Shown: positions 45,231 through 54,078 of the stretch, piece after piece | Numbering within the stretch: the first letter of the stretch is position 1 | Layout: each line of letters starts with the position of its first letter | Source: Dokdonella_A sp044227025 | GTDB taxonomy: Bacteria; Pseudomonadota; Gammaproteobacteria; Xanthomonadales; Rhodanobacteraceae | DNA length: 64,000 bases | Direction: 5' to 3' | Assembly: GCF_044227025.1 (NCBI RefSeq) | Contig: NZ_JBGAFX010000004.1 | Location: 310,001 to 374,000 of the forward strand | Made by a program: the position numbers and the translations under genes | Notes under the pieces: generated by a model | The model's input: only the letters and a program-made list of their open reading frames with translations | Told to the model about the DNA's origin: nothing | Database searches by the model: none

Positions 45231-46314
45231 GGGGCGCAGCGCGTTCGTGCTCGGCGTGCTCTGCGCGCTGCAGGCGGTTGCCGCCGAAGGGCCGGTCGCA
45301 CCGGCGCATCCGCTCGACGACCCGGCCGCGCTCAAGGCTGCGTTTGCTGCGCGCATCGCGCGCCCGGTCAACGTGCTCGCGTTCACGTTCGGCGAACACT
45401 ACGCCGAGGCGCTGGTGCAGGACGCCGCCGCGAGCGACGAGTTCGACGTGTTCGAAGCTGCGCCGGGCCAGCCGATGGCCGAAGGCAAGCCGAAGAAGGC
45501 CGGCGAGGTCGACTGCAAGAAGAAGATCCCGTTCGCCCAGCTCGACCTCGCCACCGGCGCGCATCTGCTCGTGCAGACGCGCGCGATCGCCGCGGCGAAC
45601 GGCTACACGGTGCCCGAGAACGTGCTGCTCGGCGCCGACATCTTCTGCAACCAGTTCGGCTGGCGCGCGCTCCTGACCTCGGAGGCGAACTCCGACACGA
45701 TGCTCGAGATCTCCTGGACGCCGGACGGCGCTTCGCCCAAGGCGCGCCAGCTGAAGGACGGCGACTGGGTCAAGCTCGACATGAAAACGCTCGCCGCGGG
45801 CACGGCCAAACCACCCGCTGCGGCGCCGAAGGCCGAAGAGAAAGTCATCGCCGGCGACGGTCGCGCGCGCGATTTCCTGCGTGGCATCGACGCCGATCTC
45901 GCGCGCATCGAGGCGCAGGTCGGCGCGCCGCTCGGGTTCCGCCACATCAGCATCGACGCGAGCCAGCTCGCGGTCGACGTGTTCCGCCCCGACAACCGCA
46001 AGAAGGTCGCGACCTGGCTGGTCGACGCCGAGAATGGCGGGATCCGCCTCTGGCGCGAGGACGAGACGATGGTGCTCGACTGCAACAAGCCGTTCGCGAC
46101 GGCGGATTTCCCGCTCGCGCAGTTGCCAGCGCTGATCGCCGGGGCGCCCGCGTTGATTCCACCGATGGCGCAGGCGTCGATCAAGAACGTGGCGATCTAC
46201 CGCAGCGGCTTCTGCGGCAAGCCGCACGTGTTCATCCAGATCGAGGACGAGCGCGGCTACGGCAACGTCGAATACGACCAGCGCGGCAAGCTCGTCTCCG
46301 CCGAAATCCAGTAG
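45214..46314 (+). CDS. Secreted protein of unknown function
   Basis: 366 residues with N-terminal signal-like segment (SAFVLGVLCALQAVAAEG). Two similar-sized lobes joined by a Lys/Ala/Pro linker (about 190-208, TAKPPAAAPKAEEK). Cysteines at VDCKKKI, IFCNQFG, LDCNKPF and GFCGKPH suggest two disulfides. Family not recognised. The TAG stop at 46312-46314 is the first codon of a tandem repeat. Confidence 0.72.
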   Translation: MSTRTEGRSAFVLGVLCALQAVAAEGPVAPAHPLDDPAALKAAFAARIARPVNVLAFTFGEHYAEALVQDAAASDEFDVFEAAPGQPMAEGKPKKAGEVDCKKKIPFAQLDLATGAHLLVQTRAIAAANGYTVPENVLLGADIFCNQFGWRALLTSEANSDTMLEISWTPDGASPKARQLKDGDWVKLDMKTLAAGTAKPPAAAPKAEEKVIAGDGRARDFLRGIDADLARIEAQVGAPLGFRHISIDASQLAVDVFRPDNRKKVATWLVDAENGGIRLWREDETMVLDCNKPFATADFPLAQLPALIAGAPALIPPMAQASIKNVAIYRSGFCGKPHVFIQIEDERGYGNVEYDQRGKLVSAEIQ

Positions 46315-46600
46315 GGCGGTACGCACATCGCGCGTGCCGCCGCTTCGTCGGTTACGGACGGCAATTCGGACTCGGCGGGACTCGCGCTGCGCGCTCGACC
46401 CGCCCTAGCTTGCGCGATGCGTTGATGCCTTCGTAGGGCGGTACGCGCGCCGCGCGTGCCGCCGCTTCGACGACCAACGGCAATAGGGGATCGGATGGGC
46501 GGGATTCGCGCCGTGCGCTCGACCCGCCCTACTTTGCGCAATGCGTTGATGCCTTCATAGGGCAGTACGCGTGAAGCGCGTGCCGCCGAGTTGCGATCGC
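46312..46600. repeat. Tandem repeat, 122-124-bp unit, two copies plus a partial third
   Basis: Copies at 46312-46433, 46434-46557 and part at 46558-46600. Each starts TAGGGCGGTACGC (third TAGGGCAGTACGC) and contains CGTGCCGCCG and GCTCGACCCGCCCTA, giving internal hairpins. The stretch 46315-46616 holds no gene. The same TAGGGCGG words occur after purM, ptsN and the EIIA gene. Confidence 0.8.
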
Positions 46601-46616
46601 AGCTTCTAGTGTCACC

Positions 46617-47876
46617 CTACGCCGGCAGGCGCCGGATATGCGCGCCGAGCCCGCCGAGCTTCTCCTCGATGTTCTCGTAGCCGCGGTCGATGTGGTAGAT
46701 GCGGTCGATCTGCGTGTCGCCCTCGGCGACGAGGCCGGCGAGCACCAGCGACGCGGACGCGCGCAGGTCGGTCGCCATCATCGGGGCGCCGGACATCTTC
46801 GCGACCCCCTTGATGATCGCGCTGTTGCCCTCGATCTGGATGTCGGCACCGAGGCGTTGCAGTTCGAGCGCATGCATGAAGCGATTCTCGAACACCGTCT
46901 CGGTGATGATGCCGACGCCTTCGGCGACGCAGTTGAGGGCAGTGAACTGCGCCTGCATGTCGGTCGGGAACGCCGGATAGGGTGCGGTCGTGATGTTGAC
47001 GGCCTTCGGGCGGCGTCCGCGCATGTCGAGCTCGATCCAGTCGTCTCCGGTGGAGATGTGCGCGCCCGCATCCTCGAGCTTGGACAACACCGCGTCGAGC
47101 GTCTTCGGGCGCGCGTGCTTGGTCATCACCTTGCCGCCGGTGATCGCGCCGGCGACGAGGAAGGTGCCGGTCTCGATGCGGTCGGGGAGTACTTCGTAGG
47201 TCGTGCCGTGCAGGCGCTCGACGCCTTCGATGACGAGCGTCGCGGAGCCGGCGCCGCCGATCTTCGCACCCATTGCGTTGAGGCAGTTCGCGAGATCGAC
47301 GACCTCCGGCTCCTGCGCAGCGTTCTCGATGATCGTGGTGCCATGTGCGAGCGCCGCCGCCATCATGAGGTTCTCGGTACCGGTGACGGTGACGAGGTCC
47401 ATGTTGATGCGTGCGCCCCTCAGGCGCTTCGCCTTCGCCTTGATGTACCCGTTCTCGACGCTGACCTCGGCGCCGAGCGCCTGCAGGCCCTTGAGATGCA
47501 GGTCGACCGGGCGCGAGCCGATCGCACAGCCGCCCGGCAGCGACACCACCGCCTCGCCGAAACGCGCGACCAGCGGACCCAGCACGAGGATCGACGCACG
47601 CATCGTCTTGACCAGGTCGTACGGCGCGAAATAGCGCTTGGCCGGACGCGGATCGACGTGGATCTTCATGCGCTCGTCGATGACCAGCTCGACGCCCATC
47701 TGGCCGAGCAGTTCCATCGTCGTGGTCACGTCATGCAGGTGCGGAACGTTGCTGATCGTGACCGGCCCGTCCGCAAGCAGGGTCGAGGCGAGGATCGGCA
47801 GCACTGCGTTCTTCGCGCCGGAGATCCACACGTCGCCGTAGAGGGCCTGGCCACCATTGATAACAATCTTTGCCAC
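46617..47876 (-). CDS. murA: UDP-N-acetylglucosamine 1-carboxyvinyltransferase MurA
   Basis: 419 residues from GTG at 47876, chosen because AGGAG lies 6 nt upstream and the protein begins AKIVINGGQALYGDVWISGA. Active-site Cys117 in LPGGCAIGSRPVDLH (fosfomycin target), Lys22 in SGAKNAVLP, and PDRIETGTFLVAGA. First committed step of peptidoglycan synthesis. Minus-strand partner of the ibaG/bolA gene located upstream. Confidence 0.97.
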   Translation of the reverse strand: MAKIVINGGQALYGDVWISGAKNAVLPILASTLLADGPVTISNVPHLHDVTTTMELLGQMGVELVIDERMKIHVDPRPAKRYFAPYDLVKTMRASILVLGPLVARFGEAVVSLPGGCAIGSRPVDLHLKGLQALGAEVSVENGYIKAKAKRLRGARINMDLVTVTGTENLMMAAALAHGTTIIENAAQEPEVVDLANCLNAMGAKIGGAGSATLVIEGVERLHGTTYEVLPDRIETGTFLVAGAITGGKVMTKHARPKTLDAVLSKLEDAGAHISTGDDWIELDMRGRRPKAVNITTAPYPAFPTDMQAQFTALNCVAEGVGIITETVFENRFMHALELQRLGADIQIEGNSAIIKGVAKMSGAPMMATDLRASASLVLAGLVAEGDTQIDRIYHIDRGYENIEEKLGGLGAHIRRLPA

Positions 47877-47888
47877 GGTTTCTCCTGA

Positions 47889-47994
47889 CGGGCTTCCGTG
47901 CCCGAATGTAGAGCGGCCGTCTTGGCCGCACGATGCTTTCGCGGGCTTCCATGCCCGGACATGAAGCGGCCGTCCTGGCCGCACTCTTGAAGAA
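47889..47994. repeat. Two tandem 53-bp hairpin units between murA and the BolA gene
   Basis: Unit 1 47889-47941 and unit 2 47942-47994. Each has CGGGC-6-GCCCG (first) and GCGGCC-5-GGCCGC (second) stem-loops. They lie just upstream of the murA ribosome binding site, so they would form in the murA leader if transcription starts farther up. Confidence 0.75.
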
Positions 47995-48002
47995 GCTTCC
48001 GC

Positions 48003-48239
48003 TCAGCCGCGCGCGGCTTCTTCCGGCGTGAGCGTGCGCAGCGACAGCGCGTGGATCGCGCCGCCCATGAGGTCACCGAGCGTCGCATACACCATGCGGT
48101 GGCGCGCGAGCGGCAGCTTGCCGGCGAATGCCGGGCTGACCACCAGCGCCTCGAAATGCACGCCATCGGGTCCGACGACCTCGACCGTCGCCTCCGGCAT
48201 GCCCTGCCGGATCAGATTCTGCACGGTGGAACTGTCCAT
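48003..48239 (-). CDS. ibaG: BolA/IbaG family protein
   Basis: 78 residues of BolA fold: QNLIRQGMPEATVEVVGPDGVHFEALVVSPAF, HRMVYATLGDLMGGAIHALSL. The conserved His lies in ARHRMVY. The IbaG/YrbA-type BolA protein is commonly next to murA. It likely binds monothiol glutaredoxin and a [2Fe-2S] cluster. GAGGA lies 11 nt upstream of the ATG. Confidence 0.92.
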   Translation of the reverse strand: MDSSTVQNLIRQGMPEATVEVVGPDGVHFEALVVSPAFAGKLPLARHRMVYATLGDLMGGAIHALSLRTLTPEEAARG

Positions 48240-48485
48240 TTGCTGCGTTTCCTCGGGCGATGGGGAGACGGCCGCGGGGAACCCGCACCTGCGACGCTGG
48301 CGCCGCCAAGGCCGTCCAGTAGCCGGATCGCCGGGACCCATCCCGGGGCGAAGCGGCTACAATGGAGGCGGCGCATGGTACTCAAAATCCTTGGGCAGCG
48401 CAGAAAAACCGATGTTTTCCATGCTTGTGCCGCCATCCACCTGGCTACTATGAACGCCCAGATGCTCGCCGCCACCACCCGCCCC

Positions 48486-49478
48486 ATGAGCAATCCGCTG
48501 CTCGACGCGACCGCGCTGATCCGCAGCGCGCAGGCCGTCATCTCGACCGAGGCGCAGGCGATCCAGGCGCTGCACGGCCGCATCGACGCGAACTTCCTGC
48601 GCGCCTGCCAGCTGATGTTCGAGTGCGCCGGCCGGGTGATCGTGTCGGGCATGGGCAAGTCCGGCCATATCGCGCGCAAGATCGCCGCGACGCTCGCCTC
48701 GACCGGTACGCCCGCGTTCTTCGTGCATCCGGGCGAAGCCAGCCACGGCGACCTCGGCATGATCACGCAGAAGGACGTCGTGCTCGCGCTGTCCAACTCG
48801 GGCGAGACCGACGAACTGCTGACGATCCTGCCGCTGATCAAGCGGCAGGGCATCGCCCTGATCGCGATGAGCGGCAACAACGGCTCCTCGCTCGCGCGCC
48901 TCGCCGACGTGCACCTCGATACCAGCGTGCCGGCCGAAGCGTGCCCGCTCGGCCTCGCGCCGACCTCGTCGACGACCGCAGCGCTCGTCATGGGCGACGC
49001 CCTCGCGATCGCGCTGCTCGAAGCTCGCGGCTTCACCGACGAGGATTTCGCGCGTTCGCATCCGGCCGGCAGCCTTGGCCGCCAACTGCTGCTGAAGATC
49101 AGCGACGTCATGCACAGCAACGGACAGATTCCCGCGGTCGGTCCGGACGTGACCCTGACCGAAGCGCTGGTCGAGATGACGCGCAAGGGCCTCGGCATGA
49201 CCGCGATCGTCGATCCTGCCGATCAGCGCCTGCTCGGCGTGTTCACCGACGGTGACCTGCGCCGCGCGGTCGACGACGACGACATCGACCTGCGCACGAC
49301 CCCGGTCACGCGCCTGATGACCGCGCAGCCCAAGACGATCACGGCGGACAAGCTGGCGGTCGAGGCGGCGCAGCTGATGGAAGCGCACAAGATTCATGCG
49401 CTGTTGGTCGTCGACGCGGACAATCATGTGGTTGGTGCGCTCAACATCCACGATTTGTTGCGGGCTCGAGTGGTTTGA
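48486..49478 (+). CDS. kdsD: Arabinose-5-phosphate isomerase KdsD (KpsF/GutQ family)
   Basis: 330 residues from ATG at 48486; ATGs at 48450 and 48462 are in frame too. SIS domain with GMGKSGHIARKIAATLASTG, HPGEASHGDLGM and LSNSGETDELL, then two CBS domains (VMHSNGQIPAVGPDVTLTEA, LMTAQPKTITADKLAVEAA). It makes arabinose-5-phosphate for Kdo in LPS. The kdsC gene follows. Confidence 0.95.
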   Translation: MSNPLLDATALIRSAQAVISTEAQAIQALHGRIDANFLRACQLMFECAGRVIVSGMGKSGHIARKIAATLASTGTPAFFVHPGEASHGDLGMITQKDVVLALSNSGETDELLTILPLIKRQGIALIAMSGNNGSSLARLADVHLDTSVPAEACPLGLAPTSSTTAALVMGDALAIALLEARGFTDEDFARSHPAGSLGRQLLLKISDVMHSNGQIPAVGPDVTLTEALVEMTRKGLGMTAIVDPADQRLLGVFTDGDLRRAVDDDDIDLRTTPVTRLMTAQPKTITADKLAVEAAQLMEAHKIHALLVVDADNHVVGALNIHDLLRARVV

Positions 49479-49491
49479 GAGCCGGGAATAC

Positions 49492-49589
49492 GGAATGGGG
49501 AATCGGGAATCGCACAAGCCACCACCCGATGCGTGAACCGCGCTGGTCGCCACACCTTTGCTCCTGAACCTCCCCGATCCCCCATTTCC
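49492..49589. repeat. Imperfect inverted repeat between kdsD and kdsC
   Basis: GGAATGGGGAATCGGGA at 49492-49508 pairs imperfectly with TCCCCGATCCCCCATTTCC at 49571-49589. The GGGAATCGGGAATCG word is a simple dispersed element. Could form a long hairpin in the kdsD-kdsC transcript. Confidence 0.5.
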
Positions 49590-49600
49590 ATTCGACCCCC

Positions 49601-50143
49601 ATGCTCCCTGCCGACCTGCCCGCCGACATCCGCGAACGCGCCGCGCGCGTCAAGCTCGCCGTGTTCGACGTCGACGGCGTGCTCACCGACGGCAAGCTGC
49701 ACTTCACCGCGGACGGTCACGAGATCAAGTCTTTCAGCGTGCTTGATGGCCTCGGTTTCAAGCGCCTGCTGGCGAACGGCATCGAGGTCGCGGTCATCAC
49801 CGCGCGCATGAGCCACGTCGTCACCGAGCGCATGGCCGAACTCGGCGTGGCGCACGTCTATCAGGACCAGAAGGACAAGCGCGCTTGTCTGGCGCAATTG
49901 CTGGATGCGCTGCATCTGGCGCCGGATCAGGTCGCCTACACCGGCGACGACCTGCCCGACCTTGCGGCGATGCAGGTGGCGGGGCTCGCGGTCGCGGTCG
50001 CGAATGCGCATCCGTGGGTGCGCGAGCGCGCGCACTGGCGCACGCGCCTCGCCGGCGGCAGTGGCGCCGCGCGCGAGGTGTGCGACCTGCTGCTTGCGGC
50101 GCACGGCAAGGCCGACGCGGAACTCGCCGCGTTCCTGGGCTGA
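49601..50143 (+). CDS. kdsC: 3-deoxy-D-manno-octulosonate 8-phosphate phosphatase KdsC
   Basis: 180 residues, HAD-superfamily C0 type. Nucleophile and acid Asp in LAVFDVDGVLTDG, Thr/Ser motif II in VITARMS, motif III Lys in QDQKDKRACL, and motif IV YTGDDLPDLAAMQVAG. Removes phosphate from Kdo-8-phosphate. It lies between kdsD and the lpt genes as in E. coli. It ends 10 bp before lptC. Confidence 0.95.
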   Translation: MLPADLPADIRERAARVKLAVFDVDGVLTDGKLHFTADGHEIKSFSVLDGLGFKRLLANGIEVAVITARMSHVVTERMAELGVAHVYQDQKDKRACLAQLLDALHLAPDQVAYTGDDLPDLAAMQVAGLAVAVANAHPWVRERAHWRTRLAGGSGAAREVCDLLLAAHGKADAELAAFLG

Positions 50144-50153
50144 GCCATCCGCG

Positions 50154-50738
50154 ATGGAACGTCGCTACTGGTTGATCCTCGCGCTGCTCGCCCTCCTTGC
50201 GGCCGGCACTGAACTGCTTGTGTGGATCACGCGCGACCGCACCGACGCACAGACCTTCGCCGGTCCACCCCGCTCGGACTACACGCTCGAACAGTTCACG
50301 CTCGACGCGCTCGATTCCGCCGGCAAGCGCACGTTCCGCGTCAGTGGCCCGCGCCTGTCGCGGCGCGGCGACGACGGCTCGATCTTCGTCGATGCGCCCG
50401 ACTACCTGCTCGTCGACGGCGGTGGTCATCCATGGAACGGCAAGTCCGATTCGGCCTGGGTCGACAAGGAAGGCGAGGTGATGAAACTGCTTGGCCACGT
50501 CGAGATGCATCGCGCAGCCGAGGCCCAGGAGGATCCGATCGACGTCGTGACGCGCGACCTCACCACGTACCCGAAAAAGAAGACGATGGAAACCGCTGCC
50601 GCGGCAACGATCACCCAGCCCGGTTCTATACTGCGCGGCACCGGCATGCGTGGCGACCTCAACGAAAAGACCCTGGAGCTCCTGTCCGATGTCAGCTCGA
50701 CCCTGCAGTCCAGACATGCGCGCGATGGCGCGCAGTGA
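50154..50738 (+). CDS. lptC: LPS export ABC transporter periplasmic protein LptC
   Basis: 194 residues. A single N-terminal membrane anchor (YWLILALLALLAAGTELLVW) and periplasmic OstA-like beta-jellyroll (DYTLEQFTLDALDSAGKRTF, GEVMKLLGHVEMHR). LptC links LptB2FG to LptA in the LPS bridge. It overlaps lptA by up to 50 nt depending on the lptA start. Confidence 0.92.
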   Translation: MERRYWLILALLALLAAGTELLVWITRDRTDAQTFAGPPRSDYTLEQFTLDALDSAGKRTFRVSGPRLSRRGDDGSIFVDAPDYLLVDGGGHPWNGKSDSAWVDKEGEVMKLLGHVEMHRAAEAQEDPIDVVTRDLTTYPKKKTMETAAAATITQPGSILRGTGMRGDLNEKTLELLSDVSSTLQSRHARDGAQ

Positions 50739-51303
50739 GCGCCGCCTGCGTTGCGCCGCGCTGTTGCTCGCCTGCCTCGCGGCGCCCGCGGCGCACGCGC
50801 TCGGCAACGACCGCGACAAGCCGATGGACGTGACGGCCGACTACTCGAAGATCAACCAGGGCAAGGACAAGCAGCCCGGCACCACCTACCTGCGCGGCAA
50901 CGTGCGCGTCGTGCAGGGCACGATGAAGGCGAACGCGGCCGAGGCGACGATCCACCAGAAGGCGAACGGCGACGTTCAGCGCGTGGTGATGACCGGCAAG
51001 CAGGCGCACGTCGAGCAGCGCCAGGAAGGCGGCGGCCTTATGACCGCCGACGCCGACCAGATCGACTTCAACAACGACACCAGCGTGGCGGTGCTGACCG
51101 GCAACGTGAAGGTGGTGCAGGCGGGCCGCGGCGAGTTCCACGGCGAGAAGATGACCTACAACACCAACACCGGCGAGATGGAAAGCGGCGACACCAACGC
51201 CGGCAGCCGCGTGCACATCATCATGCAGCCGAAGGCAAAGGCGGCCGGCGACGGCAAGGCAAGCGACGCCGGCGCGACCGACGCCAAGGGCAATCCGCGC
51301 TGA
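50689..51303 (+). CDS. lptA: Lipopolysaccharide transport periplasmic protein LptA
   Basis: 204 residues from ATG at 50689, which has GGAG 10 nt upstream; ATGs at 50716 and 50725 give shorter, more typical signal peptides. Signal segment RRLRCAALLLACLAAPAAHA-LG. OstA domain: NQGKDKQPGTTYLRGNVRVV, ADQIDFNNDTSVAVLTGNVK, GEKMTYNTNTGEMES. Forms the periplasmic bridge for LPS. The stop overlaps the lptB start by 1 nt (TGATG). Confidence 0.93.
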   Translation: MSARPCSPDMRAMARSERRLRCAALLLACLAAPAAHALGNDRDKPMDVTADYSKINQGKDKQPGTTYLRGNVRVVQGTMKANAAEATIHQKANGDVQRVVMTGKQAHVEQRQEGGGLMTADADQIDFNNDTSVAVLTGNVKVVQAGRGEFHGEKMTYNTNTGEMESGDTNAGSRVHIIMQPKAKAAGDGKASDAGATDAKGNPR

Positions 51304-52022
51304 TGCTGAGCGCCCACGGCCTGCGCAAGAGCTTTCGCGGACGCGCGGTCGTGCGCGACTTCGCGTTCCACCTGCGCGAGGGCGAGATCGTCGGCCTGCT
51401 CGGTCCGAACGGCGCCGGCAAGACCACCTCGTTCTACATGATCGTCGGCCTCGTCGCGGCCGAGAACGGCTCGATCCGCATCGACGAACACGAGGTAACC
51501 GGATTGCCGATGCACGCGCGCGCGCGCCTCGGCGTCGGCTACCTGCCGCAGGAACCATCGGTGTTCCGCCGCCTCAGCGTCGCCGACAACATCCTCGCGA
51601 TCCTCGAACTGCGAGGCGACCTCGACGAGAAGGGCCGCCAGGCCGAACTGGAAGCCCTGATCGACGACCTGCAGATCGGGCACATCGCCGGGCAGAACGG
51701 TGTCAGCCTGTCCGGCGGGGAGCGGCGACGCGTCGAGATTGCGCGCGCACTCGCGGCCAAGCCGCGCTACATGCTGCTCGACGAACCGTTCGCCGGCATC
51801 GATCCGATCTCGGTGGTCGACATCCAGCGCATCGTGCGCCAGCTCAAATCGCGCGGCATCGGCATCCTGATCACCGACCACAACGTGCGCGAGACGCTCG
51901 GCATCTGCGAGCGCGCCTACATCATGAGCGAGGGGTCGGTGCTGGCGCAGGGCACGCCGGCGGAAATTCTCGCCAACGAACAGGTGCGCGAGGTCTACCT
52001 GGGGCGCGAATTCCGCATGTGA
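51303..52022 (+). CDS. lptB: LPS export ABC transporter ATPase LptB
   Basis: 239 residues. ABC ATPase: Walker A GPNGAGKTTSFYM, Q-loop YLPQEPSVFRRLSV, signature LSGGERRRVEIARA, Walker B YMLLDEPFAGIDP, switch His in LITDHNVRETL. Energises LPS extraction with LptFG. Followed by rpoN after 124 bp, the conserved order in gammaproteobacteria. Confidence 0.97.
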   Translation: MLSAHGLRKSFRGRAVVRDFAFHLREGEIVGLLGPNGAGKTTSFYMIVGLVAAENGSIRIDEHEVTGLPMHARARLGVGYLPQEPSVFRRLSVADNILAILELRGDLDEKGRQAELEALIDDLQIGHIAGQNGVSLSGGERRRVEIARALAAKPRYMLLDEPFAGIDPISVVDIQRIVRQLKSRGIGILITDHNVRETLGICERAYIMSEGSVLAQGTPAEILANEQVREVYLGREFRM

Positions 52023-52146
52023 GCGGGCGCGGACGGCCGGGGCGAACCCGGCGAGGGTCCGCCTGTTGTGCCGCCCCGTCAAGCCCTGCCCGACGGCGAT
52101 TTTTGGCGCTAGGATGGGTTCAAACGGCTGTTGGCACGTTTTCGGC

Positions 52147-53553
52147 ATGAAACCCGCTCTGCAACTCCGTCTCGGCCAGTCGCTGGCCCTGACACCGCAA
52201 CTGCAGCAAGCCATCCGGCTGCTGCAGCTATCGCGCATGGAGCTGGAGCTGGAGCTCAATACCGCACTCGAATCCAACCCCCTGCTCGACCTCGAGGACG
52301 GTTCGGAAGGCGAAGAAGGCGAGGAAGTTCCCGATGCGGCGGAAACGGAACCGGATCCGTCCGTCGACAGCGAATTCGACGACCAGCCGCTCGACCTTGA
52401 ACTCGACCGCAGCGACTACCGCGGCACCGCGCTCGACGAGGACGGCCTCGAACCGCAGGACGCGGAAATCGAGGACCTGCGCGACCACCTGCTGTGGCAG
52501 CTCAACCTGACCCCGATGGCGGGCCGCGACCGCGCGATCGCGACCGCGATCATCGAGGCGATCGACGACGACGGCTACCTGATCGAGAGCGACGAAACGA
52601 TCATCGGCGCACTCGCGTCGCTGTTCACGGTGACGGCGGAGGAAATCGAATCGGTGCGCCATCGCGTGCAGCACTTCGATCCGGTCGGCGTGGCCAGCCG
52701 CAACCTGCGCGAATGCCTCGCCGTGCAACTGGATGCGTTCGACGTGACCACGCCGGGGCTTTCGCTGGCGCAGATCCTCGTCGCCGACCATCTCGAAGCA
52801 CTCGCCCGCCACGATCGCACGCGCATCTGCCAGCGCCTGCAGACCGACGAGGCGGAATTCGAAACCGCGCTCGCGCTGATCCGCTCGCTGCAACCCAAAC
52901 CCGGCGGCAGCTACTCCAATGCCACCGCCGAGTACGTCGCGCCGGATGCGTACGCGCGCAAGGTCGGCGGCCGCTGGCAGGTCGCACTCGCGCCCGGCTG
53001 CCAGCCGCGGCTCGGCATCAACGAGCACTACGCCAGCCTGATCGCAAAGGCGCGCCGCGAGGACGCGAACTACCTCAAGGGCCAGCTGCAGGAAGCGCGC
53101 TGGCTGATCAAGAGCCTGAAGACGCGCGCCGAAACCATGCTCAAGGTCGCCAGCGCGATCGTGCGCGCGCAGGAGGCATTCCTCGAATTCGGCCCCGAAG
53201 CGATGCGCCCGCTGGTGCTGAAGGACGTCGCCGACGAAATCGGCATGCACGAATCGACGATCAGCCGCGTCACCACGCGCAAGTTCCTGCACACCCCGCG
53301 CGGCACGTTCGAGTTCAAGTATTTCTTCTCCAGCGGCGTGACCACCGTCGATGGTGGCGCGGCATCGGCGACCGCGATCCAGGCGATGATCCGCCGCCTC
53401 ATCGACGAGGAGAAAAACGCACGCCCGCTGTCGGACCAGGTACTCGCGACCGAGCTGAATCGGCGTGGCATCAACGTCGCGCGGCGCACCGTGGCGAAAT
53501 ATCGCGAGGCGATGAACATCCCCTCGTCGAACGACCGCAGCCGACTTGGATGA
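52147..53553 (+). CDS. rpoN: RNA polymerase sigma-54 factor RpoN
   Basis: 468 residues from ATG at 52147 (an upstream extension to 52066 lacks conservation). Region I is Gln/Leu-rich (LRLGQSLALTPQLQQAIRLL), region II acidic (about 45-95), core-binding domain, a helix-turn-helix (LKDVADEIGMHESTISRVTT) and the RpoN box ARRTVAKYRE near the end. It directs transcription from -24/-12 promoters with enhancer-binding proteins. Confidence 0.98.
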   Translation: MKPALQLRLGQSLALTPQLQQAIRLLQLSRMELELELNTALESNPLLDLEDGSEGEEGEEVPDAAETEPDPSVDSEFDDQPLDLELDRSDYRGTALDEDGLEPQDAEIEDLRDHLLWQLNLTPMAGRDRAIATAIIEAIDDDGYLIESDETIIGALASLFTVTAEEIESVRHRVQHFDPVGVASRNLRECLAVQLDAFDVTTPGLSLAQILVADHLEALARHDRTRICQRLQTDEAEFETALALIRSLQPKPGGSYSNATAEYVAPDAYARKVGGRWQVALAPGCQPRLGINEHYASLIAKARREDANYLKGQLQEARWLIKSLKTRAETMLKVASAIVRAQEAFLEFGPEAMRPLVLKDVADEIGMHESTISRVTTRKFLHTPRGTFEFKYFFSSGVTTVDGGAASATAIQAMIRRLIDEEKNARPLSDQVLATELNRRGINVARRTVAKYREAMNIPSSNDRSRLG

Positions 53554-53729
53554 GGAGGACGCGCCACCATCTATCGTATTGCCACACACAATCGCGCAAC
53601 GGCAGGAGGGAACGCACCCGGCGATCGCTTGTCGAAGTAGTGGGAACCGCAATCCGCGCACCCGGCGCGGCATGCGGCGATCGATCCAGGGCCGGCCGTT
53701 GCCGCGCCCGTCCAGCGAGGAATCCAGTC

Positions 53730-54050
53730 ATGCAGATCAATGTCAAGGGTCACCAGGTCGAAGTCACCACGGCGTTGCGCGATTACGCCGCCGGCAAGTT
53801 CGAACGCGTCACGCGCGTCTTCGACCAGTTGCATGACGTCACGGTCGTACTCGGCATCGAGAAACTGCTGCACAAGGCCGAAGTCACGATGCAGTTGTCC
53901 GGCAAGACCCTGCACGCGGATGCCACCGCGCCCGACATGTATGCGGCGATCGATGCGCTCGTCGACAAGGTCGAAACGCAGCTGCGCAAGCACAAGGAAA
54001 AGCTGACCGACCACCACGCGGACGCGGTGCGCGCAACGCGCTACAGTTGA
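53730..54050 (+). CDS. hpf: Ribosome hibernation-promoting factor HPF/YfiA
   Basis: 106 residues, short HPF type. Begins MQINVKGHQVEVTTALRDYA and has the basic-helix end KVETQLRKHKEKLTDHHADA. GAGGAATCC lies just before the ATG. It binds the 30S decoding region in stationary phase. The standard rpoN-hpf-ptsN order is kept. The 176 bp after rpoN show no other gene. Confidence 0.93.
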   Translation: MQINVKGHQVEVTTALRDYAAGKFERVTRVFDQLHDVTVVLGIEKLLHKAEVTMQLSGKTLHADATAPDMYAAIDALVDKVETQLRKHKEKLTDHHADAVRATRYS

Positions 54051-54078
54051 CGTTTCCGCAGGGACCCCGCACCCGCCC

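Noticed and set aside
46312..46600. Tandem repeats considered as a CRISPR array
   Set aside because: Units are 122-124 bp with no spacer diversity and no cas genes.
52131..52146. TGGCACG before rpoN resembling a sigma-54 -24 element
   Set aside because: The -12 half (TTGC) is replaced by CGGC and the site abuts the start codon.
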